Shown in pieces: positions 56,431 through 64,000 of a DNA stretch of 64,000 bases. Within the stretch, counting starts at the first letter, position 1, and each line of letters opens with the position of its first letter. The DNA comes from Pararhodobacter zhoushanensis (GTDB lineage: Bacteria > Pseudomonadota > Alphaproteobacteria > Rhodobacterales > Rhodobacteraceae): the NCBI RefSeq assembly GCF_003990445.1, contig NZ_REEZ01000004.1, forward strand, positions 124,001-188,000, read 5' to 3'. Under the pieces are notes generated by a model. That model was given only the letters and a program-made list of their open reading frames with translations. It did no database searches and was not told where the DNA came from. The translations under genes were made by a program, and so were the position numbers.

Positions 56431-57595
56431 CGCGCTGGTCATCGGCGCCGGTCCCGCCGGGCTGATGGCCGCTGACCGGCTTCTTGCCGCTGGCTTTACG
56501 GTGCTGCTGGCCGAGGCCAAACCTTCGCCCGGACGCAAGCTGCTGATGGCGGGTAAGTCCGGCCTGAACCTCACGAAAGCGGAAACGGCTGAGCGTTTTC
56601 TGTCCGTCTATGCCGAGGCTGAAGACTGGCTGCGCCCGATGCTTGCTGTCTTTGGGCCTGACCAGGTGCAGGACTGGGCGCGCGGGCTGGGACAAGAGGT
56701 CTTCACCGGCTCGTCGGGCCGTGTGTTTCCCCAAGCGATGAAGGCCTCGCCGCTGCTGCGCGCGTGGCTGGGGGACCTGTCGGCGCGCGGGCTGGACCTG
56801 CGGACGCGGTGGCGATGGCTGGGCGGCACGTCGTTTGCCACGCCCGAGGGGCAGCAGCAGGTGCAGCCCAAGGCCACCGTCCTGGCTCTGGGCGGGGCCA
56901 GCTGGGCGCGGTTGGGGTCGGACGGGGCGTGGTCCTCGGTCCTGACGGAGAAGGGCATTGCACTGGTGCCGTTTAAGCCGGCAAATATGGGCTTTCTGGT
57001 CGATTGGTCGCCGCATATGGCCAAGCAGTTCGGCCAGCCGCTGAAGTCCATCGCGCTCAGTGCCGGAACCCTGCGGGTACGGGGTGAGGCGGTGATCTCG
57101 GGGCGCGGGATTGAAGGGGGCGGGATTTACGCCGTCAGCCGGGCGCTGCGTGAGGGGGCGGCGCTGTTCATTGATCTTTTCCCGGACCGTGACAGTGAGG
57201 CTTTGACTGAGAAGATCGAGGCGCGGCCCAAAGGTGAGACCGTGGTGAACACCTTGAAGAAGCTGGGGCTTTCGGGTGCTTCATTGGCGTTGGCGCTGGA
57301 ATGTGCACGGCCCTTCCCGGCAGAGGCCGCAGCGCGCGCTGCGCTGCTCAAAGCGCTGCCGGTGCCGCTGATCGGTCCCCGCCCTATGGATGAGGCGATT
57401 TCGACCGCCGGGGGTATCCCGCGCGCCGCGTTGACCGATGACCTGATGCTGCGCCAGTGGCCCGGCGTGTTCGCGGCGGGCGAGATGCTGGATTGGGAAG
57501 CGCCGACCGGCGGCTACCTGTTGACGGCCTGTCTGGCAACCGGGCGATGGGCGGGCGATGCCGCCGCGCGGTTCATGCAATCCCGGTCAGGATAA
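56420..57595 (+). CDS. YhiN/HI0933-like flavoprotein (NAD(P)/FAD-dependent)
   Basis: A 391-residue protein starting MTPDALVIGAGPAGLMAADRLLAAGF (Rossmann FAD site) with GRKLLMAGKSGLNLT and a C-terminal GEMLDWEAPTGGYLLTACLATG. It belongs to the BaiN/YhiN-type reductase family; in vivo substrate unknown. Its 3' end overlaps the convergent PPTase gene by 23 bp. Confidence 0.85.
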   Translation: MTPDALVIGAGPAGLMAADRLLAAGFTVLLAEAKPSPGRKLLMAGKSGLNLTKAETAERFLSVYAEAEDWLRPMLAVFGPDQVQDWARGLGQEVFTGSSGRVFPQAMKASPLLRAWLGDLSARGLDLRTRWRWLGGTSFATPEGQQQVQPKATVLALGGASWARLGSDGAWSSVLTEKGIALVPFKPANMGFLVDWSPHMAKQFGQPLKSIALSAGTLRVRGEAVISGRGIEGGGIYAVSRALREGAALFIDLFPDRDSEALTEKIEARPKGETVVNTLKKLGLSGASLALALECARPFPAEAAARAALLKALPVPLIGPRPMDEAISTAGGIPRAALTDDLMLRQWPGVFAAGEMLDWEAPTGGYLLTACLATGRWAGDAAARFMQSRSG

Positions 57596-58205
57596 ACCCG
57601 CCGCCGATGGCATAGCGCCCGGACAGGATATGGCCGCGCTCGAACGGGCCGACATTGCGCTGGAATTCGGCGTGGAAGGTGGTGTCGCCCAGCGTGATGC
57701 AGATCACCTCAAACCCGAAAAGTTCTTTAGTAACAGGAAATTGCGCCTTATAGACGCATTCCTTGGCACTAAAGATCAGCTTGGCGCGGCGGGTGTCGGC
57801 CCCCAGCGCGGCGCGTTCTTTCGGCAGCAGGACGGTGCCGAAAACCTCGGTGGGAAGCGGTTCATCCTCTTCCAGATCAATGCCAATCAGGCCCTTGCCG
57901 ACAACCGCCAGCGCCCAGCCTTGCGTATGGGTAATCGACCCCGAGACGCCCGCAGGCCAGACCGGCGCGCGGTCGGGGCCCATGGGGATGGCGACGGATT
58001 GACCAAGGGCGCGGCGGGCCGCAGTGCGCCCGGCAGCGAATTCGCGACGACGCGCAGGGACCATCCGCGCGAGGGTCGCCTCTTCTTCCGGCATCACCGA
58101 AACATCGCTCGCCGAGGCAATGCCCAGTGCGATCTCTGGTGCAAAGACATCCGCCGCCAACCTTTCGAGCTGACGGCGGATGGCGCTATGGGTCGGCAGG
58201 GTCAT
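57573..58205 (-). CDS. 4'-phosphopantetheinyl transferase, EntD/Sfp superfamily
   Basis: A 210-residue enzyme that attaches the phosphopantetheine arm to carrier domains. It has SGSITHTQG, IGIDLEEDE (metal ligands) and FSAKECVYKAQ. Its start overlaps the NRPS stop (ATGA), so it is the last gene of the NRPS operon and likely activates the carrier domain at Ser1424 of the neighbour. The 3' end overlaps the convergent flavoprotein gene. Confidence 0.9.
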   Translation of the reverse strand: MTLPTHSAIRRQLERLAADVFAPEIALGIASASDVSVMPEEEATLARMVPARRREFAAGRTAARRALGQSVAIPMGPDRAPVWPAGVSGSITHTQGWALAVVGKGLIGIDLEEDEPLPTEVFGTVLLPKERAALGADTRRAKLIFSAKECVYKAQFPVTKELFGFEVICITLGDTTFHAEFQRNVGPFERGHILSGRYAIGGGFILTGIA

Positions 58206-61200
58206 CCGAGTTTACTCAAGCGCTCCGCCCGCATCGCGCGGCGCTTTGACATCGCGTCGAGCCTGCCACGCGCCGCTTCAGCCTCGACCGGGGCTGCGGG
58301 GGGCGGGGCGGCGCTGACGGGTTTCAGTTTGGCGTCGATATGGCTGGCGAGGGCGGACAGGACCGGGAAGCGGAATACATCGGTGATGGACAGGCCGGGG
58401 AGCGCCAGTGCCTCACGGATCTCTCGGTGCGCCTGCACGGCCAGCAGCGAATGGCCGCCCAGTTGGAAGAAATTGTCGCCCGGTTTGACCTCAACCACGC
58501 CCAGAACGTGGGTCCAGATCGCCGCGATCCTCGCTTGGGTGTCGCCCGCGTTGGCAGCGACCGGCGCAGCGATCACCGTGGGGCGCACCACGCCCGGCGC
58601 GGGTAGCGCCTTGCGGTCAATCTTTTTGTTCGGCGTCAGCGGGAAGCTGTCCAGCCGGAGGATCTGCGACGGCACCATATGCGCGGGCAATTGCGCGGCC
58701 AGCGCCGCTTTCAACCCGCCTGTGTCAGCGTGACCCATCACATAGCCGACCAGTCGGACGTCGCCCGGCACGTCTTCACGCGCGATAACAACGCTTTGCG
58801 TGACGCCGGATTGCGCGTCGAGCAGGGTTTCGATCTCGCCCAGCTCGATCCGATAGCCGCGGATCTTGACCTGATGATCGGCGCGGCCAAGGAAATCCAC
58901 CGCTCCATCAGCCCGCAGCCGCACCAGATCGCCGGTGCGATAGAGGCGCTCGCCACCGATGATGACAAACCGCTCCGCCGTCAGTTCCGCGCGCTGCCAA
59001 TAGCCGCGCGTGACCCCCGCGCCGCCGATCCACAGCTCACCCTCGGCCCCCAGCGGGACCGGGCGCTGCGCCTCGTCCAGCACATGCAGCGTGGTGTTGG
59101 CGATGGGCGTGCCGATGCCGACCACGCCGTCGCCGCCCATGCTGCGCGCGGTTGTGGACCAGATCGTCGTCTCGGTCGGGCCATACATATTCTGCACCGG
59201 CGCGCCGGTGATCTGCGCCAGCTCGGCAGCCAGTGCGCCCGGCAGGGCCTCACCCCCCACCATCATATGTTTCACGTGCGACAGCGCCGCGCGGGCCTCA
59301 TCATTGCCGGTCAGCATGCGCGCCATCGAGGGCGTGCATTGCAGATGCGTGACCTTGTGGCGCTGGATTTGCGCGGCGAGGGAGAAGTCATTGGCGTCCA
59401 GTTCGGCGGGCGCGTTCGAGCGGCGCAGCACTTCGGCCAGCGGATAGAGCCCTTCCAGCACCTGCCCGGTGGGGATGCCATAGTCGATCAGGCAGCCGAT
59501 TTCCGCGATGCCGATGGCCTTGAGTTGCTCGACCCGGCGCAGGCAGTCGTCGACAGTGCCGAACAGGCCGGAATCCTCGAAATAGCGATTGAACGCATAC
59601 TCCAGAATGCCATCGACCTCATCCTGGCTGAGGCTGTCCAAGTCGATTTGCATCGGGTTCGTCACGCCCTGCGGTTTCTTGAACGCCGGGAAAGCCCAGG
59701 CGTATTGCTTGACCAGCCCGGCGGCGGAGAGAAGATAGCTCTTCATCGGCCCGCGCGCCGTTTCGCGCGCAATCTCGCGCGTGCGGGCAACGTAGGTGTG
59801 CAGCATCAGCGTGACGGTGAAGTCCTTGGGGTCATGCCCGGCCTTGCGCAGCGCGGCGTGGTAGATCTTGATCTTGCCCGCGACCTCATCAATCGACTGG
59901 CCGAGCAGGTGGGTCAGCACATGCGCGCCGATTTCGCCGGCTTCACGCCAGGTATCGGGGTTGCCAGCGATGGTCAGCCAGAGCGGCAGTTCCTTGGACA
60001 CCGGGCGCGGCAGGGATTGCACGCTGCGCGTCTCGCCATTGTGGTCAAACTCGACCGCTTCGCCGCGCCAGAGTTTGCGCACGGTTTCGATGGTGTCGAA
60101 CATCGCGGCCTTGTTGTGGGGGACCGAATTTTCCGGCCGCAGCACAAAATCCACCGGATGCCAGCCCGAGGCCATCGCCACCCCGGCACGGCCATTGGTC
60201 AGGTTGTCGATGACCGCCCATTCCTCGGCAATCCGCAGCGGATGGTGCAGCGGAGCAACGCAAGAGCCTGATCTGACGTCGATATTCGTGGTAACAGCCG
60301 CCACCGCCGCCCCGGTCACAGCGGGGTTCGGGTACGGTCCACCGAAGGCGTGGAAGTGGCGTTCCGGGGTCCAGACGGCGCGGAAACCGTGCGTGTCGGC
60401 GAATTTCGCGCCCTCCAGCAGCAGCTCGTATTTCTGTGGGCCGGGGCCGTCGTCATTGCCCCAGTAGAACAGGCTGAAGTCCATTTTCTGGTCGGACACG
60501 GGCAGCGATCCGCCCGAGACCATCATGCGGTCCTCATCCGAGGTCAGCACCAGCTTGAACCCGCGCGCCAAGGTCCAGAACAGCTCCAGCACCGAAATAT
60601 CGAAGCTGAGCGAGGTCACGGCCAGCCAGACGCCCGCCGGGTCATGCTGGATACGGTCTTCCATCCCGGCGAAGAAATTGGCGACGTTGCGGTGTTCGAC
60701 CATCACGCCCTTGGGCAACCCGGTCGAGCCCGAGGTGTAGATCAGATACGCAAGGTTTTCGGGGGCCGCGCCGGTTTCGGGGTTCGCCTCGCTCGCGGCG
60801 GCCAGCCTTGTGTCGGTGTCCAGCACCAGCAGCTGCGCGGCGTGGTCGGGCAGCGTGTCGATCAGCCCGGATTGGGTGACGATCACCGGGGCGGCGCTGT
60901 CGGTCAGGAAGTGCTTGAGCCGGTCGGCGGGATAGGACGGGTCCATCGGCACATAGGCACCGCCCGCTTTCAGGATGCCCAGCGCGCCGATCAGCAGATC
61001 AGGCGAGCGCCGGGCGCAGAGCGCGACGGGGGTGTCGGGTTTGATGCCCATCGCTTGCAGCGTGTGCGCGACGCGGTTCGCCTTGGCGTTCAGCTGGGCG
61101 TAGGTCAGGCTTTGACCCTCGAACACCAGCGCGGTGGCCTGCGGGGTCTTGGCGACCTGGGCCTCGAACAGCTGCGCGATGGTCTGGTTATCGAAGGGAC

Positions 61201-62719
61201 GGTCGGTCGCATTCAGCTGGTTCAGGATCGCGCATTCAGGGGCGCTGATCAGGTCGAGCGTGGTGAGGGGCGTTGCGGTGTCAGCGTCAGCCAGATGCGC
61301 GATGCGCCCGGCAAAGAGGTCAAGCGTGGCTTCATCCACTAGCGACAGGTCGGCCGAGAGCGTCGCGCCCTCGGGCCCGGCGGTGATGCACAGGGCGGTG
61401 CCGTCGATCCGCTCGCCAGCGGTGGAGAGACCCAGCGCGGGGGTTGGGATCGGCATCAGGGCCGGGTCACGCCCGATCAGATCGCGGGCGTAAGACGGGT
61501 GTTTTGTGGTGGCCTCGACGGTCGCGCTAATCGCGGCTTCCAGCGCGGAGAGGCTGTCGCCTTGCGGAATCATCGGCACCCAAGGAGCGATATAGCCCGG
61601 CGCGGAATTGTGCGCGGATTTGGTTTCAGCCCCAGTGAACGCCCAGCCGCCCGGCGCATAGGCCGACAAGATCGCAGCGGCGCGGGGGGCGGAAACGCCG
61701 GTCAGGGCGCGGGTCGCGATGCCCTGACCGCCCGGTTTCGCGGCCAGATCGGCGGCGGTGAAGCTGCTCAACGCCTTGCGCCAATGTGCCTCGCCTGACG
61801 TTACGCGCGCCATCGCGTCGGTCAGCGAAGGCTCAGGCGCGCTTAGGATTTCCCCAACGCTGGCAATGTCTTGCACCGGCAGACCGCCCAGACAGGTGAT
61901 CCCGCTCAGCCGCACCGCGCCATCGGCGCAGGCGACGCTCAGTGTGTCGCCAACCGCAAGCACGGTGCCCGCAGCGCCCTGCCCGGCAACAACCTCAGCC
62001 TGCCCGACTGCATAGACCCCGCGCGCGGTTTCAATCTTGGGCAGCGCCAGCGGGTTCCAGTAGCCCGCGTGATCCAAGGCGCGGACCATCCGCACAACCT
62101 CAGCCGCAGGGCGGGTATAATCCAACCGTGCCGCCATCGCAGGGCGGTCATCGCGAAGCGTCAGCGTACGTTGGCTCAGATCCTGAGCGCGCCGGTTTGG
62201 CACGCCCTGCTCCAGCGCGGTAATCACCGCCGGGAAACTCTCGATCGCCGCGCCATAGCAGCGGGCGTTCAGGGAAAAGGCGGTATCCTCGGGCGTGATC
62301 TCGAACAGCGCCTGTTCGACGATGTCGCCCTCATCCACGCCCCCCTCGATCATGTGCCAGGTGATGCCGTGCTGCGCCTCGCCGTTCAGCAAGGCCCAGA
62401 CCGGCGCGTTCAGACCGGCGTAGCGCGGCAGCGGGCCGTCGTGGAAATTGACCGCCCCCTTGGCCGCGCGGGACAGCAGCGCGTCGGGCAGCAGCGAGAG
62501 GTTGGCGATCGACAGCAGCCAGTCAAACGGCTCGGTGACCCGCCCCTCAATCCCCTTGCCCGGCGCGACCACGGGGATGCCCGCCGTCTCAGCCCAGGCG
62601 ATCACCTCAGCATTGCGACTGGCGATGGTGGTGATGGAGTGTCCGCGACCCAGCAGAAGCTTTGCGCCTTGAATCAGCAGGGATTCATTGCCAACCAACA
62701 CACATGAAAACGGGGTCAT
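58202..62719 (-). CDS. NRPS: formyltransferase, condensation remnant, adenylation domain split by luciferase-like monooxygenase, carrier
   Basis: A 1505-residue nonribosomal peptide synthetase. Residues 1-225 are a formyltransferase fold: NFHDGPLPRYAG carries N91 and H93, and D129 (GGVDEGD) completes the N-H-D triad with Fmt-like spacing; a shortened C-terminal part follows. Residues 285-490 resemble a condensation domain, especially the end DLSLVDEATLDLF, but HHxxxDG is absent. The adenylation domain (505-735 and 1096-1375) has A3 YTSGSTGLPKG, A4 SFDISVLELF, A5 NMYGPTETT, A8 LYRTGDLVRLR and A10 NKKIDRKAL; between A4 and A5 lies an FMN luciferase-like monooxygenase (740-1095, from MDFSLFYWGND). 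The carrier has S1424 in GGHSLL. ATG at 62719 follows AGGAG; earlier in-frame starts overlap the next gene. Confidence 0.9.
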   Translation of the reverse strand: MTPFSCVLVGNESLLIQGAKLLLGRGHSITTIASRNAEVIAWAETAGIPVVAPGKGIEGRVTEPFDWLLSIANLSLLPDALLSRAAKGAVNFHDGPLPRYAGLNAPVWALLNGEAQHGITWHMIEGGVDEGDIVEQALFEITPEDTAFSLNARCYGAAIESFPAVITALEQGVPNRRAQDLSQRTLTLRDDRPAMAARLDYTRPAAEVVRMVRALDHAGYWNPLALPKIETARGVYAVGQAEVVAGQGAAGTVLAVGDTLSVACADGAVRLSGITCLGGLPVQDIASVGEILSAPEPSLTDAMARVTSGEAHWRKALSSFTAADLAAKPGGQGIATRALTGVSAPRAAAILSAYAPGGWAFTGAETKSAHNSAPGYIAPWVPMIPQGDSLSALEAAISATVEATTKHPSYARDLIGRDPALMPIPTPALGLSTAGERIDGTALCITAGPEGATLSADLSLVDEATLDLFAGRIAHLADADTATPLTTLDLISAPECAILNQLNATDRPFDNQTIAQLFEAQVAKTPQATALVFEGQSLTYAQLNAKANRVAHTLQAMGIKPDTPVALCARRSPDLLIGALGILKAGGAYVPMDPSYPADRLKHFLTDSAAPVIVTQSGLIDTLPDHAAQLLVLDTDTRLAAASEANPETGAAPENLAYLIYTSGSTGLPKGVMVEHRNVANFFAGMEDRIQHDPAGVWLAVTSLSFDISVLELFWTLARGFKLVLTSDEDRMMVSGGSLPVSDQKMDFSLFYWGNDDGPGPQKYELLLEGAKFADTHGFRAVWTPERHFHAFGGPYPNPAVTGAAVAAVTTNIDVRSGSCVAPLHHPLRIAEEWAVIDNLTNGRAGVAMASGWHPVDFVLRPENSVPHNKAAMFDTIETVRKLWRGEAVEFDHNGETRSVQSLPRPVSKELPLWLTIAGNPDTWREAGEIGAHVLTHLLGQSIDEVAGKIKIYHAALRKAGHDPKDFTVTLMLHTYVARTREIARETARGPMKSYLLSAAGLVKQYAWAFPAFKKPQGVTNPMQIDLDSLSQDEVDGILEYAFNRYFEDSGLFGTVDDCLRRVEQLKAIGIAEIGCLIDYGIPTGQVLEGLYPLAEVLRRSNAPAELDANDFSLAAQIQRHKVTHLQCTPSMARMLTGNDEARAALSHVKHMMVGGEALPGALAAELAQITGAPVQNMYGPTETTIWSTTARSMGGDGVVGIGTPIANTTLHVLDEAQRPVPLGAEGELWIGGAGVTRGYWQRAELTAERFVIIGGERLYRTGDLVRLRADGAVDFLGRADHQVKIRGYRIELGEIETLLDAQSGVTQSVVIAREDVPGDVRLVGYVMGHADTGGLKAALAAQLPAHMVPSQILRLDSFPLTPNKKIDRKALPAPGVVRPTVIAAPVAANAGDTQARIAAIWTHVLGVVEVKPGDNFFQLGGHSLLAVQAHREIREALALPGLSITDVFRFPVLSALASHIDAKLKPVSAAPPPAAPVEAEAARGRLDAMSKRRAMRAERLSKLG

Positions 62720-62744
62720 CTTTACTCTCCTGGGGTCTGCGCAT

Positions 62745-63659
62745 TCAGACGCTATGTCGCAAAAGATCGCGGAGAAAGTGTGGCGGTGTCTGGCGCGGTT
62801 TGCGTTGCAAGACCACACGCAGGCCATAAATCCCCAAGCCCGCAACATGCGCCGCCGTCGCGGCCAGCGCATAAAGCCGTCCGTGGTTCTTTTCAAAATA
62901 GTGACGGCGCGAGGCAAACCAATACCCCGGCACGCGCGCCCATTCCTTCATGCCCGTGCTGACCGAGCCGATATGCATCACCCGGCTTTCCACCACATAG
63001 ACCGCCTGCCACCCGGCCCGCGCGCCGCGCAGGAAGAGGTCGGTTTCCTCGAAATACAGAAAGAACGTCTCATCAAAGAGGCCGATCCGATACAGCATCT
63101 CGCGCCGCATCAGCACGCTGGCCCCGGCGACCCAATCAACCTCCGTGGTGGTGGTGGGCAGCGTCGGGGCGACGATGGCGCTTTTGAGCAGTTTCGAGAT
63201 CGGACCGGTCTTTGCCGCCCCTTCAAATTCGCTGGCGATCGAGGGGAAGCGGAAGGCGGTGGTGTGCGGCGCGCCGTCGGGGCCGTGGATATGGCTGCCA
63301 GCGAAGCCGACCTGCGGATGGGCATCGAGGTAATCCACCAGCACGCGGATCGCATCCGGCGCAGGGAAAGCGTCCGAGTTCAGGATATAGACGTAATCGG
63401 GCGCTGAGCCATCGGGCAGCCCGGCGCGGATGCCAACATTATTGCCCGCGCCAAACCCGCCGTTGTGCCCCGATTGCAGCACGCGCACGCCGGGCCAACC
63501 GGCGGCGCTGAGCGTCTCATAGCTGCCGTCCTGACTGTCATTATCGACAACGGTGATCGCGCCCTCGATCCCCTGCATCGCGATGATTGCGCTTTCGACC
63601 GCGCGCGCTGTCATCTCGGCGGTGCGCCAATTCAGGATGATGCACAACACGCTGCTCAT
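62745..63659 (-). CDS. Glycosyltransferase family 2
   Basis: A 304-residue GT-A transferase: VLCIILNWRTAEMTARAVES, TVVDNDSQDGSYE, FGAGNNVGIRAG, DYVYILNSDAF (in place of DxD), GASVLMRREMLYRIGLFDETFFLYFEETDLFLRG. This is the rhamnosyl/wbbL-like type. A C-terminal hydrophobic segment may bind the membrane. It lies 25 bp before the NRPS gene and overlaps the upstream thioesterase-like gene (ATGA), so it is probably part of the same pathway or a sugar-decorating step. Confidence 0.88.
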   Translation of the reverse strand: MSSVLCIILNWRTAEMTARAVESAIIAMQGIEGAITVVDNDSQDGSYETLSAAGWPGVRVLQSGHNGGFGAGNNVGIRAGLPDGSAPDYVYILNSDAFPAPDAIRVLVDYLDAHPQVGFAGSHIHGPDGAPHTTAFRFPSIASEFEGAAKTGPISKLLKSAIVAPTLPTTTTEVDWVAGASVLMRREMLYRIGLFDETFFLYFEETDLFLRGARAGWQAVYVVESRVMHIGSVSTGMKEWARVPGYWFASRRHYFEKNHGRLYALAATAAHVAGLGIYGLRVVLQRKPRQTPPHFLRDLLRHSV

Positions 63660-64000
63660 GCTTCGGCCTTTGCGATCAGGGCTTTCAGTTTCGCCGCCAT
63701 CACCCGCACATTGGGTTCCAGCACCATGCTGTCATGGTCGCCCGGCACCTCATGCACGCCCAGCTGCGGCATCCACGGCGACCAGTCGTTATCCTCGGAC
63801 ACGTATTCCTTGGCCTGACTGACCCAGCGGCCGCCGGTGACCTTCCAGTGCTTGTCCAGCGCCGGGCGGAACAGGGCGACGGGGGCGTCGTAGCGCTCAA
63901 GCGACAGATGCGGCAGCGCGTCGCGAAAGGCAGATTCGATGGCGCGGTTGTGGAAACCGCTGTCAGCCTCGCCCTGCGCTTCCTCGGCCATGCGGGCGAG
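63656..64000 (-). CDS. Probable thioesterase domain C-terminus of a nonribosomal peptide enzyme, truncated by the window edge
   Basis: The visible 115 or so residues continue beyond 64000. They have the ending of an alpha/beta-hydrolase thioesterase: ALFRPALDKHW, then LGVHEVPGDHDSMVLEPNVRVMA, where H in GDHDSM is the expected catalytic histidine. It may be the releasing domain of a larger NRPS; the catalytic serine and any upstream modules are outside. Stop overlaps the glycosyltransferase start. Confidence 0.7.
   Translation of the reverse strand, partial: LARMAEEAQGEADSGFHNRAIESAFRDALPHLSLERYDAPVALFRPALDKHWKVTGGRWVSQAKEYVSEDNDWSPWMPQLGVHEVPGDHDSMVLEPNVRVMAAKLKALIAKAEA

Noticed and set aside
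57558-58733. 391-codon plus-strand open frame over the PPTase
   Set aside because: Overlaps two clear genes on the other strand and has low-complexity, basic composition.

Overview
The window looks like a chromosomal segment from a high-GC alphaproteobacterium of the Rhodobacteraceae (Rhodobacterales). The clearest pointers are the divergent regB / senC-regA redox-control locus, the AddAB recombination genes, the gene order rho-mnmE-mnmG-rsmG-parA-parB carrying several ParB (parS) sites, and the opposite-facing run maf-aroE-coaE-dnaQ. I see no tRNA, rRNA, insertion sequence, phage gene or CRISPR array.

Layout. 1-9 kb: the 3' end of threonine dehydratase, an Hpt protein facing a receiver-phosphatase, a NaChBac/NavAb-type sodium channel, an m5U RNA methyltransferase, a VOC protein and two tandem ABC exporter half-transporters. 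9-19 kb: CCA-adding enzyme, CoA-type NUDIX enzyme and Hsp33; a second NUDIX enzyme, two L,D-transpeptidases, a CAP lipoprotein and a tiny envelope protein; ferrochelatase, an NDUFAF5-like methyltransferase, ComF, glutaredoxin, a nitrilase-family amidase and a MarR regulator. 19-31 kb: RegA, SenC, RegB, a PAS protein, then thioredoxin, AddA, AddB and TsaE. 31-42 kb: the HslVU protease, a GNAT/thioesterase/membrane-protein operon, argG, a ribokinase overlapping a malic enzyme-PTA fusion, and mutS. 42-53 kb: grpE, hrcA, rph, rdgB, hemW and the parB-parA-rsmG-mnmG-mnmE-rho block.

The 485-bp gap between rho and maf (53256-53740) is the best candidate for the replication origin. Genes point away from it on both sides, it holds three 8-of-9 DnaA boxes, three GANTC sites and an A-rich stretch, and three strong parS sites lie 2.6-8 kb to its left. 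Two of those parS sites contain the GTG start codons of hemW and mnmG.

57.6-64 kb (continuing past the window): a nonribosomal peptide locus on the minus strand. It encodes a partial thioesterase-like protein, a family 2 glycosyltransferase, a 1505-residue protein with the order formyltransferase, condensation remnant, adenylation domain split by an FMN luciferase-like monooxygenase, carrier domain, and finally a phosphopantetheinyl transferase. The overlaps suggest one operon. The product may be an N-formylated, hydroxylated and possibly glycosylated peptide or amino-acid derivative. This is the most system-like novelty in the window.

Other unexplained structure: a degenerate ~30-bp motif repeated at least nine times inside pcnB, addA, addB and tsaE in both orientations and several reading frames; a REPIN-like double hairpin with GTAG feet on the mutS stop codon; and a two-hairpin intergenic repeat whose first stem differs by compensatory changes between its two copies.
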